Positions 54,024 to 64,000 of a stretch of DNA of 64,000 bases are shown here, in pieces. The notes below the pieces were generated by a model. The model was not told the origin of the DNA. It saw only the letters and a list, made by a program, of their open reading frames with translations, and did not search any database. Position numbers and translations under genes: made by a program. Within the stretch, counting starts at the first letter, position 1. Every line of letters begins with the position of its first letter. This DNA is from Trichoplax adhaerens. Lineage: Eukaryota > Placozoa > Uniplacotomia > Trichoplacea > Trichoplacidae. Location of the stretch: NCBI RefSeq assembly GCF_000150275.1, contig NW_002060947.1:3712980-3776979 (forward strand). The letters are read 5' to 3'.

Positions 54024-54822
54024 ATGGATAACTATTCCAGTTCCTCTTTCGGTGGCGGTAGTATGACAAGCAGTCAAAAAGATCAGGTCTTACAGGAACT
54101 CAGAAGTCAGATCGCTCTGGCAAATGCTCAGGAATTGATGCAGGTAGTTATTAAAGTGTTGTTATACGAGCATATAAGATTGCGCTCCGCTTACACGCGC
54201 ACATCGCCAGTAACAGTAAACCTTTAGCAACGATAAAGAATATTCAAGTGCTGTTTTGATAGATCAGATACTGTATTGTAATCTAATTCTCTTATCATGC
54301 ATTACAGTATTCTATAAGACTGCCTTGTAAATTACCCTTTAATTGTTTATGACTCTGTTATTCGTATACTTTTATCTTTATTGTTCATAGAAAATGTCAG
54401 AAAAATGCTTTAAGAAGTGTATATATAAACCTGGAACCCAATTAGACAACTCTGAGCAGGTACAACAAAAGTATAACGTATCGACATGAATCTAGCTTCC
54501 AATTAGTATCAGAATGCAAAACTAATTGATAATAATAGAATCATGGATATTTATTATTTTCAAATGATGTAGGTCATTTTTAACTTTACATGCTATAAAT
54601 CGAAGCAAATTACAGTTTGTTTCATCCCATTCATTTCTTCGTAAATGGTACAACTATTTACGGTATTAACTCCGTATCGCTACAGCTAATTAAACACCGT
54701 GTTTTCTATCCTAGAAATGTCTTGCCATGTGTATGGATCGATATATGGATGCGTGGAATACAGTTTCACGTACATATAATGCACGATTATCAAGAGAACA
54801 TTCAAGTGGCGGCCTTCAATAG
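54024..54822 (+). CDS. TIMM13: Mitochondrial import inner membrane translocase subunit Tim13
   Basis: Small TIM chaperone of the intermembrane space; in other species it forms a hexamer with Tim8 and escorts hydrophobic precursors to TIM22/TIM23. Three exons: 54024-54143, 54391-54459, 54715-54822; 98 residues, all phase 0 junctions. The N-terminus has SSFGGGSM and [15 protein letters not shown]. The twin CX3C motif is intact: CFKKC in exon 2 and CLAMC in exon 3, followed by [19 protein letters not shown], very close to animal Tim13. The four cysteines form the two disulfides made by the Mia40 pathway. A possible AATAAA signal lies near 55169. It starts head-to-head with listerin. Confidence 0.97.
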
Positions 54823-56292
54823 AAAGCTTGCGTTAGAAACTACTTCCATATCAAATACGCGTATATTGGCGTTAATCTCACTGTAATTTAACATGCTTCA
54901 TATCGCGATGCTTATTCGTTCATATTACGAATGAGCGTGAATAACTTTTATGTAGAATTATAAACGCCATAGGAAGAACTTTCTTTGATATGTTACCGTT
55001 ACATTGCGATACACAGTATATCACTTGGGCCATGAATTAATTTATCAACTGTATTATGCAGAGCCTATTGACTTCGTATGACACTTAACGTGATATCGTC
55101 GCTGAGCTGTATGCATAGTTTCTACCTTTCGAGCATGCAATCCTGCTGGTTGTCAATCTTATGATTCAATAAAAGCAATTATTGGTTTTCATAACGTTCT
55201 GGACTATTTAATATTTTTGCTCCTATTCTAGACTTACCAAGATAATAAGCATGTTCACTAATTAATACTAATATGCTTGTTCTATTTAGCTTTTAATTCG
55301 AATAATAAGAACTAAACCAAAAATAGGTACTATGTACCGTTTAAATTAGTAATGGACCTATACTTTAATACGAAATCGTCCAAAGATTCTATTTCATGTT
55401 ATTAAATATAATTATAATTATTGTAGGCGATCTTCCATGCCTGTCTAGTATGATCTAAGATCCGTTATGATTATCATGTTCATGCACGCTTTCAAATTAT
55501 TACAAAGCATTACTACATAAACCTGAATGTTATAGTGCTGTAAACAGGTAAACTTGAACAAGCTCTAAATCTGTGCCCGGCACTTGGAGAATCTTTTTCT
55601 CGTGATAATTCTGATTAAGCAACAACTAGTAAATAATCAAATTGTGCATATATTTTACTATATCAAATTCAATGCTTGTAATTACAATAAACAGCTACGT
55701 TATAAATTTTTCGTTATTGTTCTCCCATTGAGCACCACTTTCAGATTCCGTGAACTTTAGTTTTCATCATATGTTTAAAGTGATAAAATTTGGATCTTAT
55801 CGATAAAATTATACACCAATACATCAAAAACATTTTAGGCTGTAATAGCTCCTATGATGCATAATTAACGTTATATCAAAGTAAAAGCTAAAAAATATCA
55901 ATAATTGTAAAAATAAAAAGCAAAAGCAACGTGCAATACGCATTCAAAGGTCATATAAATATTGGATAGTTTCTGTATTTATGAGTAGAGAAACTATAAA
56001 TTGTAGCAATAAAAATATTGATATGTGTTAAAGCTACTGTACCCACATTGAAGGAGTAAGAGCTATTTTTCGGTTATTTTTCTAGTTAGATAAATGTACT
56101 GTACTTATAATATTACTAATGAACGTTTTATTATCCATAATCCCAGCAATCGTTTTTGTAAAGTCTTATTTATCTAACTTCATGCATCGCATGCTTTACA
56201 AATTTTTAAATTTAATTCGAACAGAAAACAATTGCAGCCCTAAGCCTGAACAATTACAGAAAAATAGTTCGTATAACATCAGTCCATTTAAC
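54823..56292. other. Tail-to-tail spacer between TIMM13 and the SH3 adaptor
   Basis: No coding exon seen and no (ACAGT)n array; only single ACTGT units (near 56035 and 56097). It should hold both 3' UTRs. Confidence 0.6.
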
Positions 56293-59200
56293 TTAACATG
56301 GATAAACCTTCTCTCGAATTCGATCTACGTCAACTTGCATAGTAACTCTCAATTTTTTTTCTTCGTCTATCTCTTTTCTTAATGAATTCACAGTTAACTC
56401 AAAATTTTTCCTCATTTGCTCTATTATATCCTGTAAACTCTTAATTTCAGCCTTCAACGCGGTAACTTCCTCCTGTTTCGCTTTAATATCACCCGTGAAT
56501 ATATTCTCAGATGTTTTGGCAAGTACGGGTTCTTTAATGGGTTGAGGAACTGAATAGCCTGAAGTACTTGAGGTACTTGAGGATAGTTTCGGTTTTCTTG
56601 GTGGCAATGTTTGTGATTTAATCTTTGCTTCCGTATTTGAAGTATCAACTTGCGGTGATCTCATTGGTTTCTAGTAGAAACATGTAAAGAAGTAAAGAAT
56701 GTAGTTATCTTGGCTAATTTTCATAGTTCTGTACCGAATATCTATGTCGAGAAAGTCTGATAAAGTATTACGGCTAAAAGATCAAATCTTATCAGCATCT
56801 GCAAATACCTGATAAACCATTGGCAGTAACGATAGCTGAAATATACTTAAATATTGATGCTATAATTTCGAAACGCACCTTCATAAACTTTGACCATGGA
56901 GGAAGATCTTGCTTACAATCACGATCATTTTCTTTCAATTTTTCAGAGGATTTTTCAACGCCGCTCAAAATAGGTCCTTCAGACTTTTCAGGCTTTTCAG
57001 GCTTTTCAGGCTTTTCAGGCTTTTCAGGCTTTCCAGGCTTTCCAGGCTTTCCAGGCTTTCCAGGCTTTTCGGGCTTTTCGAGCTTCTCAGGCTTCTCAGA
57101 ATCAGGTATAGACTTCTTAGACTTACTTGTTTCATCTTTCATACCATCGAAAACATCCTAGATATGGTATCAATTCAAACAGTACTTCAATTAGAAACAG
57201 TTTTAGCGCTTTACAGCAAATGATAAAGTAAGGTTAGTAAGTAGTAAGTGCCAACATAAAGATTTATTTCAAAATTCTGCGTTACTGCGATCTATACCGC
57301 TCTCCTTAAATTTCATGCATTTTAAATATATCTTACTAACATCGGTAACATCATTGTGAAGACTGCTTCTCGAAGGAGGAGTAGATTTTGCTTTCATAGG
57401 TCTACTTCTTGTCAGATTTGGCAATACGCTTATTTCATTCACATCATCAAAAGTGATATTGCCTAAGAATGATACATAGGCAGTATTTAGATAGTTATAA
57501 CTTTAAAAATGTATAATTCCTGTACAATAGTATCAGTAATACTGTACTGCCAAAGCTAATTGAATAACTTTCAAATAATGCACTATTATGATTACTGCAA
57601 GCATTGCAGCGCTTTTCCTTGGTAAGACAAGAGAACAATTAATCATCACCTTTATCTGAAGGAGGAGCCGCTAATGGAGTCCGAATAATATCTGATTGCT
57701 TGTATTCCTAAAGATAAAATCTCATAATTATTCTACTGTTCTATTAAATTTATACTTCTCAGATTGCAATGTTATGTTACACCTCAAGACGTAAATATTG
57801 CAAAATTTTGAGGATTTTTTAAGACGTATTCATAGGTTCACAGTTACAAAATGACGCACATTATCAGCCGCTTCCTCTACGATGACCTTTATAAAATTAT
57901 TCGGGAAAAGGCCTTCCTTTCCATTTAATGATCCCCTCCACCATCCCTCCATAGCATCTTCGTCAAGAACGGTAATAATATCACCTTCAGAAATGTCTAG
58001 CTCGTCTTCTCGTTCAGCTTTATAGTCGTACAGGCACTGGCATTCTTTCTTCTTCGATTTATCTACTATCAAAAGACATACTACTATTAATATTCTATAA
58101 CCATTTAACACAATTTAAACAGGAAAGATTTCTATTATGTAGAAAGCTAACAATACATGATCAAATATTTAGTACGTCCAATTCTTAATAACATTATAAG
58201 AAAATTATTTACCGGGAGGCCTACTCGGCACAACAGGCGTAGCATCCTAGAAATTAAATTTATAGTTAATTCAATTTAGAATAATTATAATAGATCAACA
58301 GTAATAACATAGTCGTTATAGCTGATACTCCTAGTAGTGCGTGCTATCTATAACATAGAAATAAACCACAGATTTAAATATCTAAATAAAGCATAAACAG
58401 TGGCACAGTATTATAAACAAAGTACTACGACCGGTTATTGTTACTGGATTTGATTTTACTTGTAAACAAAAGAGTAATCTAACGCTATACACACAACTCA
58501 CACATTCTAGCAATAATATAATATTTTGTTCATATCACACATATATTATAAGGACGGTATCGTACAATAACTAATATTGATTAGGATTTCTTAATACATT
58601 GATATGTACTATACAGTATATACTCGTACAGCACATTAATAGTATAAAGAAATATAATGCTGTAGTGAATACCTTCCTATCTAGCTCTTCTGCCCTCTGC
58701 TGTACTTTCTGTAGCAATGGACTACCCTTGGAGTCAGCAAAAATATTGCCAAAACCTGGAGTATTCAATTTACTTTTAGCTAAAATATTAAAGAAAAATT
58801 TAAAAAATCAACCCAAAGACCGTCATTTACTGTTTTGGTAGCATAAAAATTTATTATACAGATCTTGAAGAGAGATCATACATTAATTAAAGCTTCATGC
58901 TAATTTTTAATGTAAACACTATGTGTACATATGTGTACAGAATACTCCAAATGTAAAGAAACAAGTAATTATAATCAAAAAGTTTGGCACAACTAATATA
59001 AACATCTCCATCAAACTGGAAATCATTATAAGGATAGACTTTGAAATAACTATTTCTGTATTGCTTGAATCCTTTGGATGTAATCGGTGTATTACACATT
59101 GGTGAAATACGCATACATTTACAGCAGTCCATAAGAAAACTTACGGGGTTTTGCTGGTGGAGGAGGTGCAGGTGCTCGATCATGCTTTTTTACGAAGGTA

Positions 59201-59354
59201 GCTGGAAAAAGTCCAATTTTACCTCGGAGTCTTCCGATACACCAGTCTTCCGAGTCCCATTTGACAACACTTATAATGTCACCTTCCCTAAATGAAATCT
59301 CATCGTCATCTTTAGCATCATGGTCGTACTGTGCCTTGACTAAATCGCCAATAG
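56293..59354 (-). CDS. CIN85/CD2AP-like SH3 adaptor (5' end open)
   Basis: Scaffold of the CIN85/CD2AP family, which links ubiquitinated receptors, Cbl and the actin/endocytic machinery. Exons, lower-upper: 59145-59354, 58673-58779, 58213-58246, 57860-58065, 57650-57707, 57341-57462, 56879-57157, 56293-56670; 1394 nt, phases consistent. The first SH3 (IGDLVKAQYDHDAKDDDEIS ... GLFPATFVKK) is followed by a proline run (APAPPPPAKPP). The second SH3 (CQCLYDYKAEREDELDIS ... EGWWRGSLNGKEGLFPNNFI) has the CIN85-type core. Then come a basic, Pro-containing linker (LTRSRPMKAKSTPPSR), an EKP/GKP repeat, and a C-terminal coiled coil (LKAEIKSLQDIIEQMRKNFE ... DEEKKLRVTMQVDVDRIREK) much like that of CD2AP. 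Family members usually have three SH3 domains; two are visible. The exon at 59354 starts in phase 1, so an upstream exon with the Met is needed. Confidence 0.85.
56972..57097 (-). repeat. 9-base coding minisatellite encoding (EKP/GKP)14
   Basis: Fourteen in-frame 9-base units, read on the minus strand as GAAAAGCCT (EKP) or GGAAAGCCT (GKP), with only three variant units (EKL, EKS, EGP). Four consecutive GKP units sit between EKP blocks. Codon use is almost identical between units, which points to recent expansion. Confidence 0.95.
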
Positions 59355-60204
59355 CTAAAACAAGTAGAAAACCATTACTTGATAATTAAATACGTACACA
59401 ACTATCTTGATGAGTAGCTTAATGCAGAAAATATAAAATTAACATATTGCGTTTGGGCTTGTTACGAGACAAGTTATTAAGGAGAATGTAGTAAAAGTGC
59501 GTTTAAGACTAATTTTATTGTTAAAGCTACTAAAGTACGTACATATGCACACATCAAAATAATTTACATTATTACATATCAATATGAGAATGCCTACTCG
59601 TATATAGTTAACCTTTTAATCTTTTAATAAGCAAATCTATATCTATTGCTACAGTACATCTTCTGTCATACATACTCATAACAAATCATAATTAGTTATC
59701 ACCAATGCAATAGTTAACAATAATATAGACTCAATTGCTATAAGCGATAGTGCTACAACACAAAATTGCGAAATGTATCCTTTCGACTTAAAAAAATAAA
59801 AAATAATAATACAATCAAGGTTTACTATCTCCTAGCTTATGCTGCAAACTATTTCTAGGCTCGGCACAACCCAGCCATTTTAAACTTTGCTTTGTTTCTT
59901 CAAAAGTTGCTTTATTAAAATTAATCCTCGAATAATACTGTAGGTTGAAAACTGTTTTAGTACTGTACAGTATAATGCGGCACTCAGATTGCCATGACAC
60001 CATGACCATATTAACCAAAACACCTAGAAGCAACACAATTCTGATCCTACCATCACATCAATGCAGTGCCCATGATGCACGTAGAACTGTGAATTACTAG
60101 AAATGCTACGGTCAATAGATGTGCGTATGTACTAGGCAAAACAAGGCGCAGTGCTTTTCCTGACAAGATATGTTGAGTGTAGACTATATAAAGCGCACAA
60201 TGCA

Positions 60205-60520
60205 TCAGTAGACAGTTCCGGATGGTACCGAAAATAGCAAAGCCAATCACTTTACAGCAATACATTTAAGAATAATCCATTTACGTACTGTATTCATTAT
60301 TCCCTTTCTCCTTACAATCATTGCTAAGTATACTATACTGTACTATGGTATATCGAGAGAGAGAGAGAGAAACAGTTCCGGATAGCACCGAAAGTAACAT
60401 CAAGTCTATCACATAAATACAGTCAAGAATAATTAATTGATTACATCCACAATATACAGTATTAATGGATGATCTATTATTCATCTTTCTCTTACAATCA
60501 ATAATACTAAGTACGGGTAT
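60205..60520. repeat. Diverged tandem repeat, period about 160 bases
   Basis: ACAGTTCCGGAT followed by ACCGAAA occurs at about 60211 and again at about 60373. Each copy continues through an 'AAGAATAAT' box to TTATTC and CTTACAATCA. A GA microsatellite (60356-60371) separates the copies. A weaker third copy may begin near 60750. Confidence 0.8.
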
Positions 60521-60947
60521 ATTATACAGTACACTGTACTAATTAAGACTGATGAAATTTTAATATCAGTAAACTAAACTCGCGCGGTAGATCATCAAAT
60601 CTTAACGTAGTTTAGAATACAACAGTACAGGATACAAAGTTAGAGACGGAAGTGGCAACCTTTGGTCTAGACTAAAGTATTCATCTAATCTAGACATGTA
60701 CATTGTACAGTAGATAGTCATTAGAAACGGCTACGGTAACCGATCGAAAAAATGCAAGCCAAAGACAAATACATTTCTAATGATTAAGTATTCATTTGCA
60801 TGTTTGTTTCATCTTTCTCTACTGTTGATATATGAGTAATGTACTATAGAGATTGAAAAATTATCCAATCTTTTAAAATTGTTATTCAATTGAAATATGA
60901 GATGGCAAAACTGGCAGGAAAACTGAAATGTCCATGGTGTGCAGTAT

Positions 60948-61096
60948 AGGCTGTACTGCATACTGTACTGTACAGTATGGTCGATGTTAACACACATTTA
61001 AAGTACTGTACAATCAGTACAGTACAGTACTTTAAATCTAAATCTACAGTACTGTACAGTATAATCAAGTACTGTACAGTACTGTACTGTACACTA
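60948..61096. repeat. (ACAGT)n/(ACTGT)n array next to candidate first exon
   Basis: About 150 bases rich in alternating ACTGT and ACAGT units. It abuts the predicted splice donor of the candidate SH3-adaptor first exon. Confidence 0.85.
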
Positions 61097-61097
61097 C

Positions 61098-61152
61098 AAA
61101 GTCGAACGCCCATCCCATCAGTCCGCAGCCGATCTTGTAGAGCTTTTTCCAT
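61098..61152 (-). CDS. Candidate first exon of the SH3 adaptor
   Basis: ATG at 61152 opens MEKALQDRLRTDGMGVRL and then meets a GTAGTG donor. The exon leaves one base, which is the phase required by the exon at 59354, and would join as ...GVRL-S-IGDLVKAQYDH. This would give a 483-residue protein with a 1.7-kb first intron. The phase match alone has a one-in-three chance of being accidental, so this is only a proposal. Transcript data would decide. Confidence 0.4.
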
Positions 61153-62232
61153 TTTCAGGTAAAAAAACACAATGTCGAGGTAAAGCTACGGGCTGCATAA
61201 ACTAGATCGTATTTATACCTATCTTCTATGATAGAGTTCTACTCAATGTGCTGACTGGCACGCATAAAGCGAAGGCTGGTAGATTCACACAGAGGAAGCG
61301 AAAGCTATGAAATGCCAGTGTAGTATTTTGATTTAATTTCGGATATTAAATTATCATTTACAGATAGTTACGAAAACAGCCAAATCAATGTAAGATATCA
61401 CACAGTTGCATCTTTACTTAAGTAGGGTGTCAATGTGTAATGGTTAATAACTTTCAAAAATAAGAATATAAAATCATTGTCAATGAAGAACGATCTAGAA
61501 ATTTATAATCCGCGTACGGTTACAGATATACGTTTGTGAGCTCTAATGCTTGAACTCACATTTGCCCAGGCACCATTTCAAACTCTCTTTTATCCATTTA
61601 ACAAGATAGCAGTTGATCCATTTTTGATCGGATAGTGTACTATACTGTACTGTATACTATCAGCTCTACTCTAATTTATATAGGATATGATAATATGTCA
61701 ACATTTTGGTCAAAGAGATTGAAAGGAGTCAAAATAAAATGCATACGACTCGTAAAAACCAAGTCACGAACGAGTCCCTGCAAAGTGTCAATTTGGGGTA
61801 TTATTAAAACGGAAGTCAGTATCTTACCAAACATTTTCCTTATATGATGCCCAGCCTTTTTATTGAAAATAGACTATCGCTGTCCAAGCTGTTGTGATCT
61901 AGAACTATTGCTACAATGAATTATACAGTTTTCGACTTTTTGATACTAAAATTGGACTTGAATGAATTGGATAGGAACCTCCACCGCTGTTGATTTTAAT
62001 CAACCAGAAGCCAGTGGGCGATCCACAAAGTCTGCAGTCCCTTAACCAACGATATTGTTGTACTAAAATACGAGACTAGACAAGGCAAAATACGCCACGG
62101 GTGCAAAGACTGTAACATTGATATAAGTTTGTATCAGACTACAATACAGTACTGTACAACGTACTGTATAGACATACTGTATACAGTACTTTTAGTCACA
62201 CTAGTACTGCCGTCGCTTTGCTGACGGTTTAC

Positions 62233-62421
62233 GATAATGTGCCCATTTGTTAATAATTAATAGATAGTATTAACCATGTGATAATGTATCCATTTGTTAA
62301 TAATTAATAGATAGATAGTATTACCATGTGATAATGTGCCCCATTTGTTAATAATTAATAGAGATAGTATTACCATTGATAATGTGCCCATTTGTTAATA
62401 ATTAATAGATAGTATTACCAT
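62233..62421. repeat. 48-base tandem repeat, four copies
   Basis: Four head-to-tail copies of a unit running GATAATGTGCCCATTTGTTA, then ATAATTAATAGATAGTATTA, then CCAT. They differ by small insertions or deletions: an extra GATA in copy 2, an extra C in copy 3, and TGAT in place of TGTGAT between copies 3 and 4. Confidence 0.95.
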
Positions 62422-63574
62422 TCGACATTATATCTATCTACACTTTTACAGTACTGTACATGTACAACGTACTGCATACTGTACACTTGTACAGTACAAT
62501 ACAGTACTGTACTTTTAGCCACATTACAGTACAGTACAGCGTATGTACAGTGTAAAGTACTGTAATATCTCGGTCGGCGGAGCGACAGACGTTTTAGCTA
62601 GTACAGTAATGTACAGTAATTAATTCATTACTAACCCTAACTATCGCGGCCTACAATGACGTCTCAACTGTGCGCTGGACTAACAACATCATTCGGCTTA
62701 CAAAAATACTACTTTGGTATGTCTGTCAGGGACTACTCAAGAACAAATTTTACCTCTCAACTCCTTCTCCACATTCCCCGCTGTTCCCAACTACAGTACA
62801 GTACAGTATTACATGCTGTAATATTGAAAGGGGTCTGTCTGTACGTCTGTCTGCCCGACAGACTTATTACTAATTAATTATTAGCACTTGATTACGCTTA
62901 TCCAGTTTTATGTAGTCTGTAGTCTGTACTATGTATAGTACTGTACTAGTCTCAATTTGTACCATCTGTACTAGACTACTAGAAGCAGACCTGGACTGAT
63001 CAGTAATTTTAAATTAAATTAAATTAAATTAATTAATTAAATAAATTAAGAAATATCGAAAAATAGCTACTTAGTATGGATCTTTCGTGTCTGTTTTCTA
63101 ATCACTGGTACTAATTTTAATACCATTTACGATCTTATACGACTGTTTCTAAGCAGAATTTACTCACGGATAATAAGATTTAACGTAATATTACTTCATT
63201 TCGAAAAATGAGTCTCTATCAAATCGATCGTTTGCATACTAAAGTACTGTCATACCCAAGTGCTTGGAAAAATCGTCTATCTTGACGAGATGACAAGAAT
63301 GGGAACTCCCCTCTCTTAGAAGCAGACCATGTTATGCCGCACATACTGTAAGTACTACTAGTAAGTACAGTACAGTATTGCCCATTACAGTTCAGTACTG
63401 GGCAGTCTGGTACATCACAGCCATGGTATATGGACCTCTAGAACGATTACAGTTACTATATATCTGTACTGGATAATAATTTCACTTCACTACCGCCATG
63501 AACGTCTTGTTCAATGTTCATTTACCTGTACTTGCAGATTTCAGGTAGAAATGGCCTACCCTGAGTCCTTCATA

Positions 63575-63975
63575 CAATGTACTGTACTGTACACTGTACA
63601 GTACTGTACATCAGTAATACTACACCTACAGTACAGTATTGTACAAGACACTACTGGAAGACCGCTGACTACACTAGTAAAATTCTCAAATTTCAGTTGT
63701 CCATGCTACAGTACTACTGTACCGTACACTGTACTGTACAGTACACTTATTAGGCTACAACCAAATATAGAATTTATCTAGTTTGGGCCTGATTTAGCCT
63801 ATACAATTATATGTTTTCGGGGTGCCATCGAAAATAATCACACTTGTACTGTACAGTGTACAGTACATTAGGCCCAGCCATTCTATTACGTACAGTACTG
63901 TATAACCCCGATTACCCAGATACTCAGCGTAAATATACTCTACTGAGTGTACAGTACAGTACTGTACAGTGTACA
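63575..63975. repeat. (ACAGT)n/(ACTGT)n arrays at right end
   Basis: Four clusters of flipping ACAGT/ACTGT units (about 63575-63650, 63707-63752, 63845-63900, 63945-63975), comparable in density with the array upstream of sestrin. Confidence 0.85.
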
Positions 63976-64000
63976 TTAATTAATTTCAGAGGTTAACCCG

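Larger units (their letters stand above)
61153..64000. other. Repeat-rich right flank without a supported gene
   Basis: No frame resembles a known protein. The segment holds many (ACAGT)n patches (about 61630, 62140-62200, 62450-62570, 62795, 63345-63420, 63575-63750, 63845-63900, 63945-63975), a 48-base tandem repeat, and a TTAAA-type run at 63007-63045. Confidence 0.6.

Noticed and set aside
56820-57223. Plus-strand frames with (FSG/FPG)n or (LFR/LSR)n repeats
   Set aside because: They are the reverse reading of the 9-base EKP/GKP minisatellite, and the minus-strand frame fits the splice phases of the SH3 adaptor.
59815-60036. Minus-strand frame with a plausible-looking helical C-terminus
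   Set aside because: Its splice phase does not connect to the SH3 exon at 59354, and I see no family resemblance; it could still be a chance frame in intron 1.
1-64000. tRNA, rRNA, transposase or viral genes
   Set aside because: I looked for tRNA B-box-like patterns, transposase/reverse-transcriptase motifs and long repeat-bounded frames and found none convincing.

Overview
This is a eukaryotic nuclear segment. It is AT-rich, and its genes are broken into many short exons by GT-AG introns, mostly about 70-200 bases long. I recognise nine genes and see a tenth whose family I cannot name. Several have animal character: a CEP97-like centriolar protein, a sestrin, and a CIN85/CD2AP-like SH3 adaptor. 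The others are universal eukaryotic genes. The compact genes, small introns and animal gene set suggest a non-bilaterian animal such as a sponge or placozoan. That placement is inference and no marker here proves it.

Layout from left to right: an empty AT-rich flank (1-1580); a CEP97-like LRR/IQ gene (minus, 1581-9033); CDC40/PRP17 splicing factor (plus, 10180-14434); SAP18 (minus, 16371-16835, intronless); an unnamed STI1-domain gene (plus, 17694-19453); ribosomal protein L13a (minus, 20696-21665, first exon not found); sestrin (plus, 24706-31456); cytosolic aspartyl-tRNA synthetase (minus, 32828-38767); listerin, the ribosome-quality-control E3 ligase (minus, 40347-52384); TIMM13 (plus, 54024-54822); and the SH3 adaptor (minus, 56293 to at least 59354, perhaps to 61152). 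I rebuilt exon chains by hand. For CDC40, the STI1 gene, sestrin, AspRS and TIMM13 the summed exon lengths are exact multiples of three and splice phases match at every junction, so these models should be close to exact.

The genes alternate in strand, giving head-to-head and tail-to-tail pairs. The most striking non-coding feature is a pentanucleotide array, (ACAGT)n, that keeps switching to its complement (ACTGT)n and so builds GTAC-rich palindromes. The arrays lie mainly in head-to-head (promoter) spacers: CEP97L/CDC40, SAP18/STI1, RPL13A/SESN and LTN1/TIMM13. They also occur upstream of the SH3 adaptor, weakly upstream of AspRS, and in one long sestrin intron. Tail-to-tail spacers hold only isolated copies. 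Other repeats are a 175-base tandem duplication in a sestrin intron, a repeat family in listerin intron 1, a roughly 85-base fold-back hairpin, and 48-base and roughly 160-base tandem repeats near the right end.

Functionally the genes do not form a pathway. Translation and its quality control recur (L13a, AspRS, listerin), with nutrient signalling (sestrin), RNA processing (CDC40, SAP18), mitochondrial import (TIMM13), centrioles (CEP97-like) and endocytic scaffolding (SH3 adaptor). I found no transposase, tRNA, rRNA, CRISPR array or viral gene.
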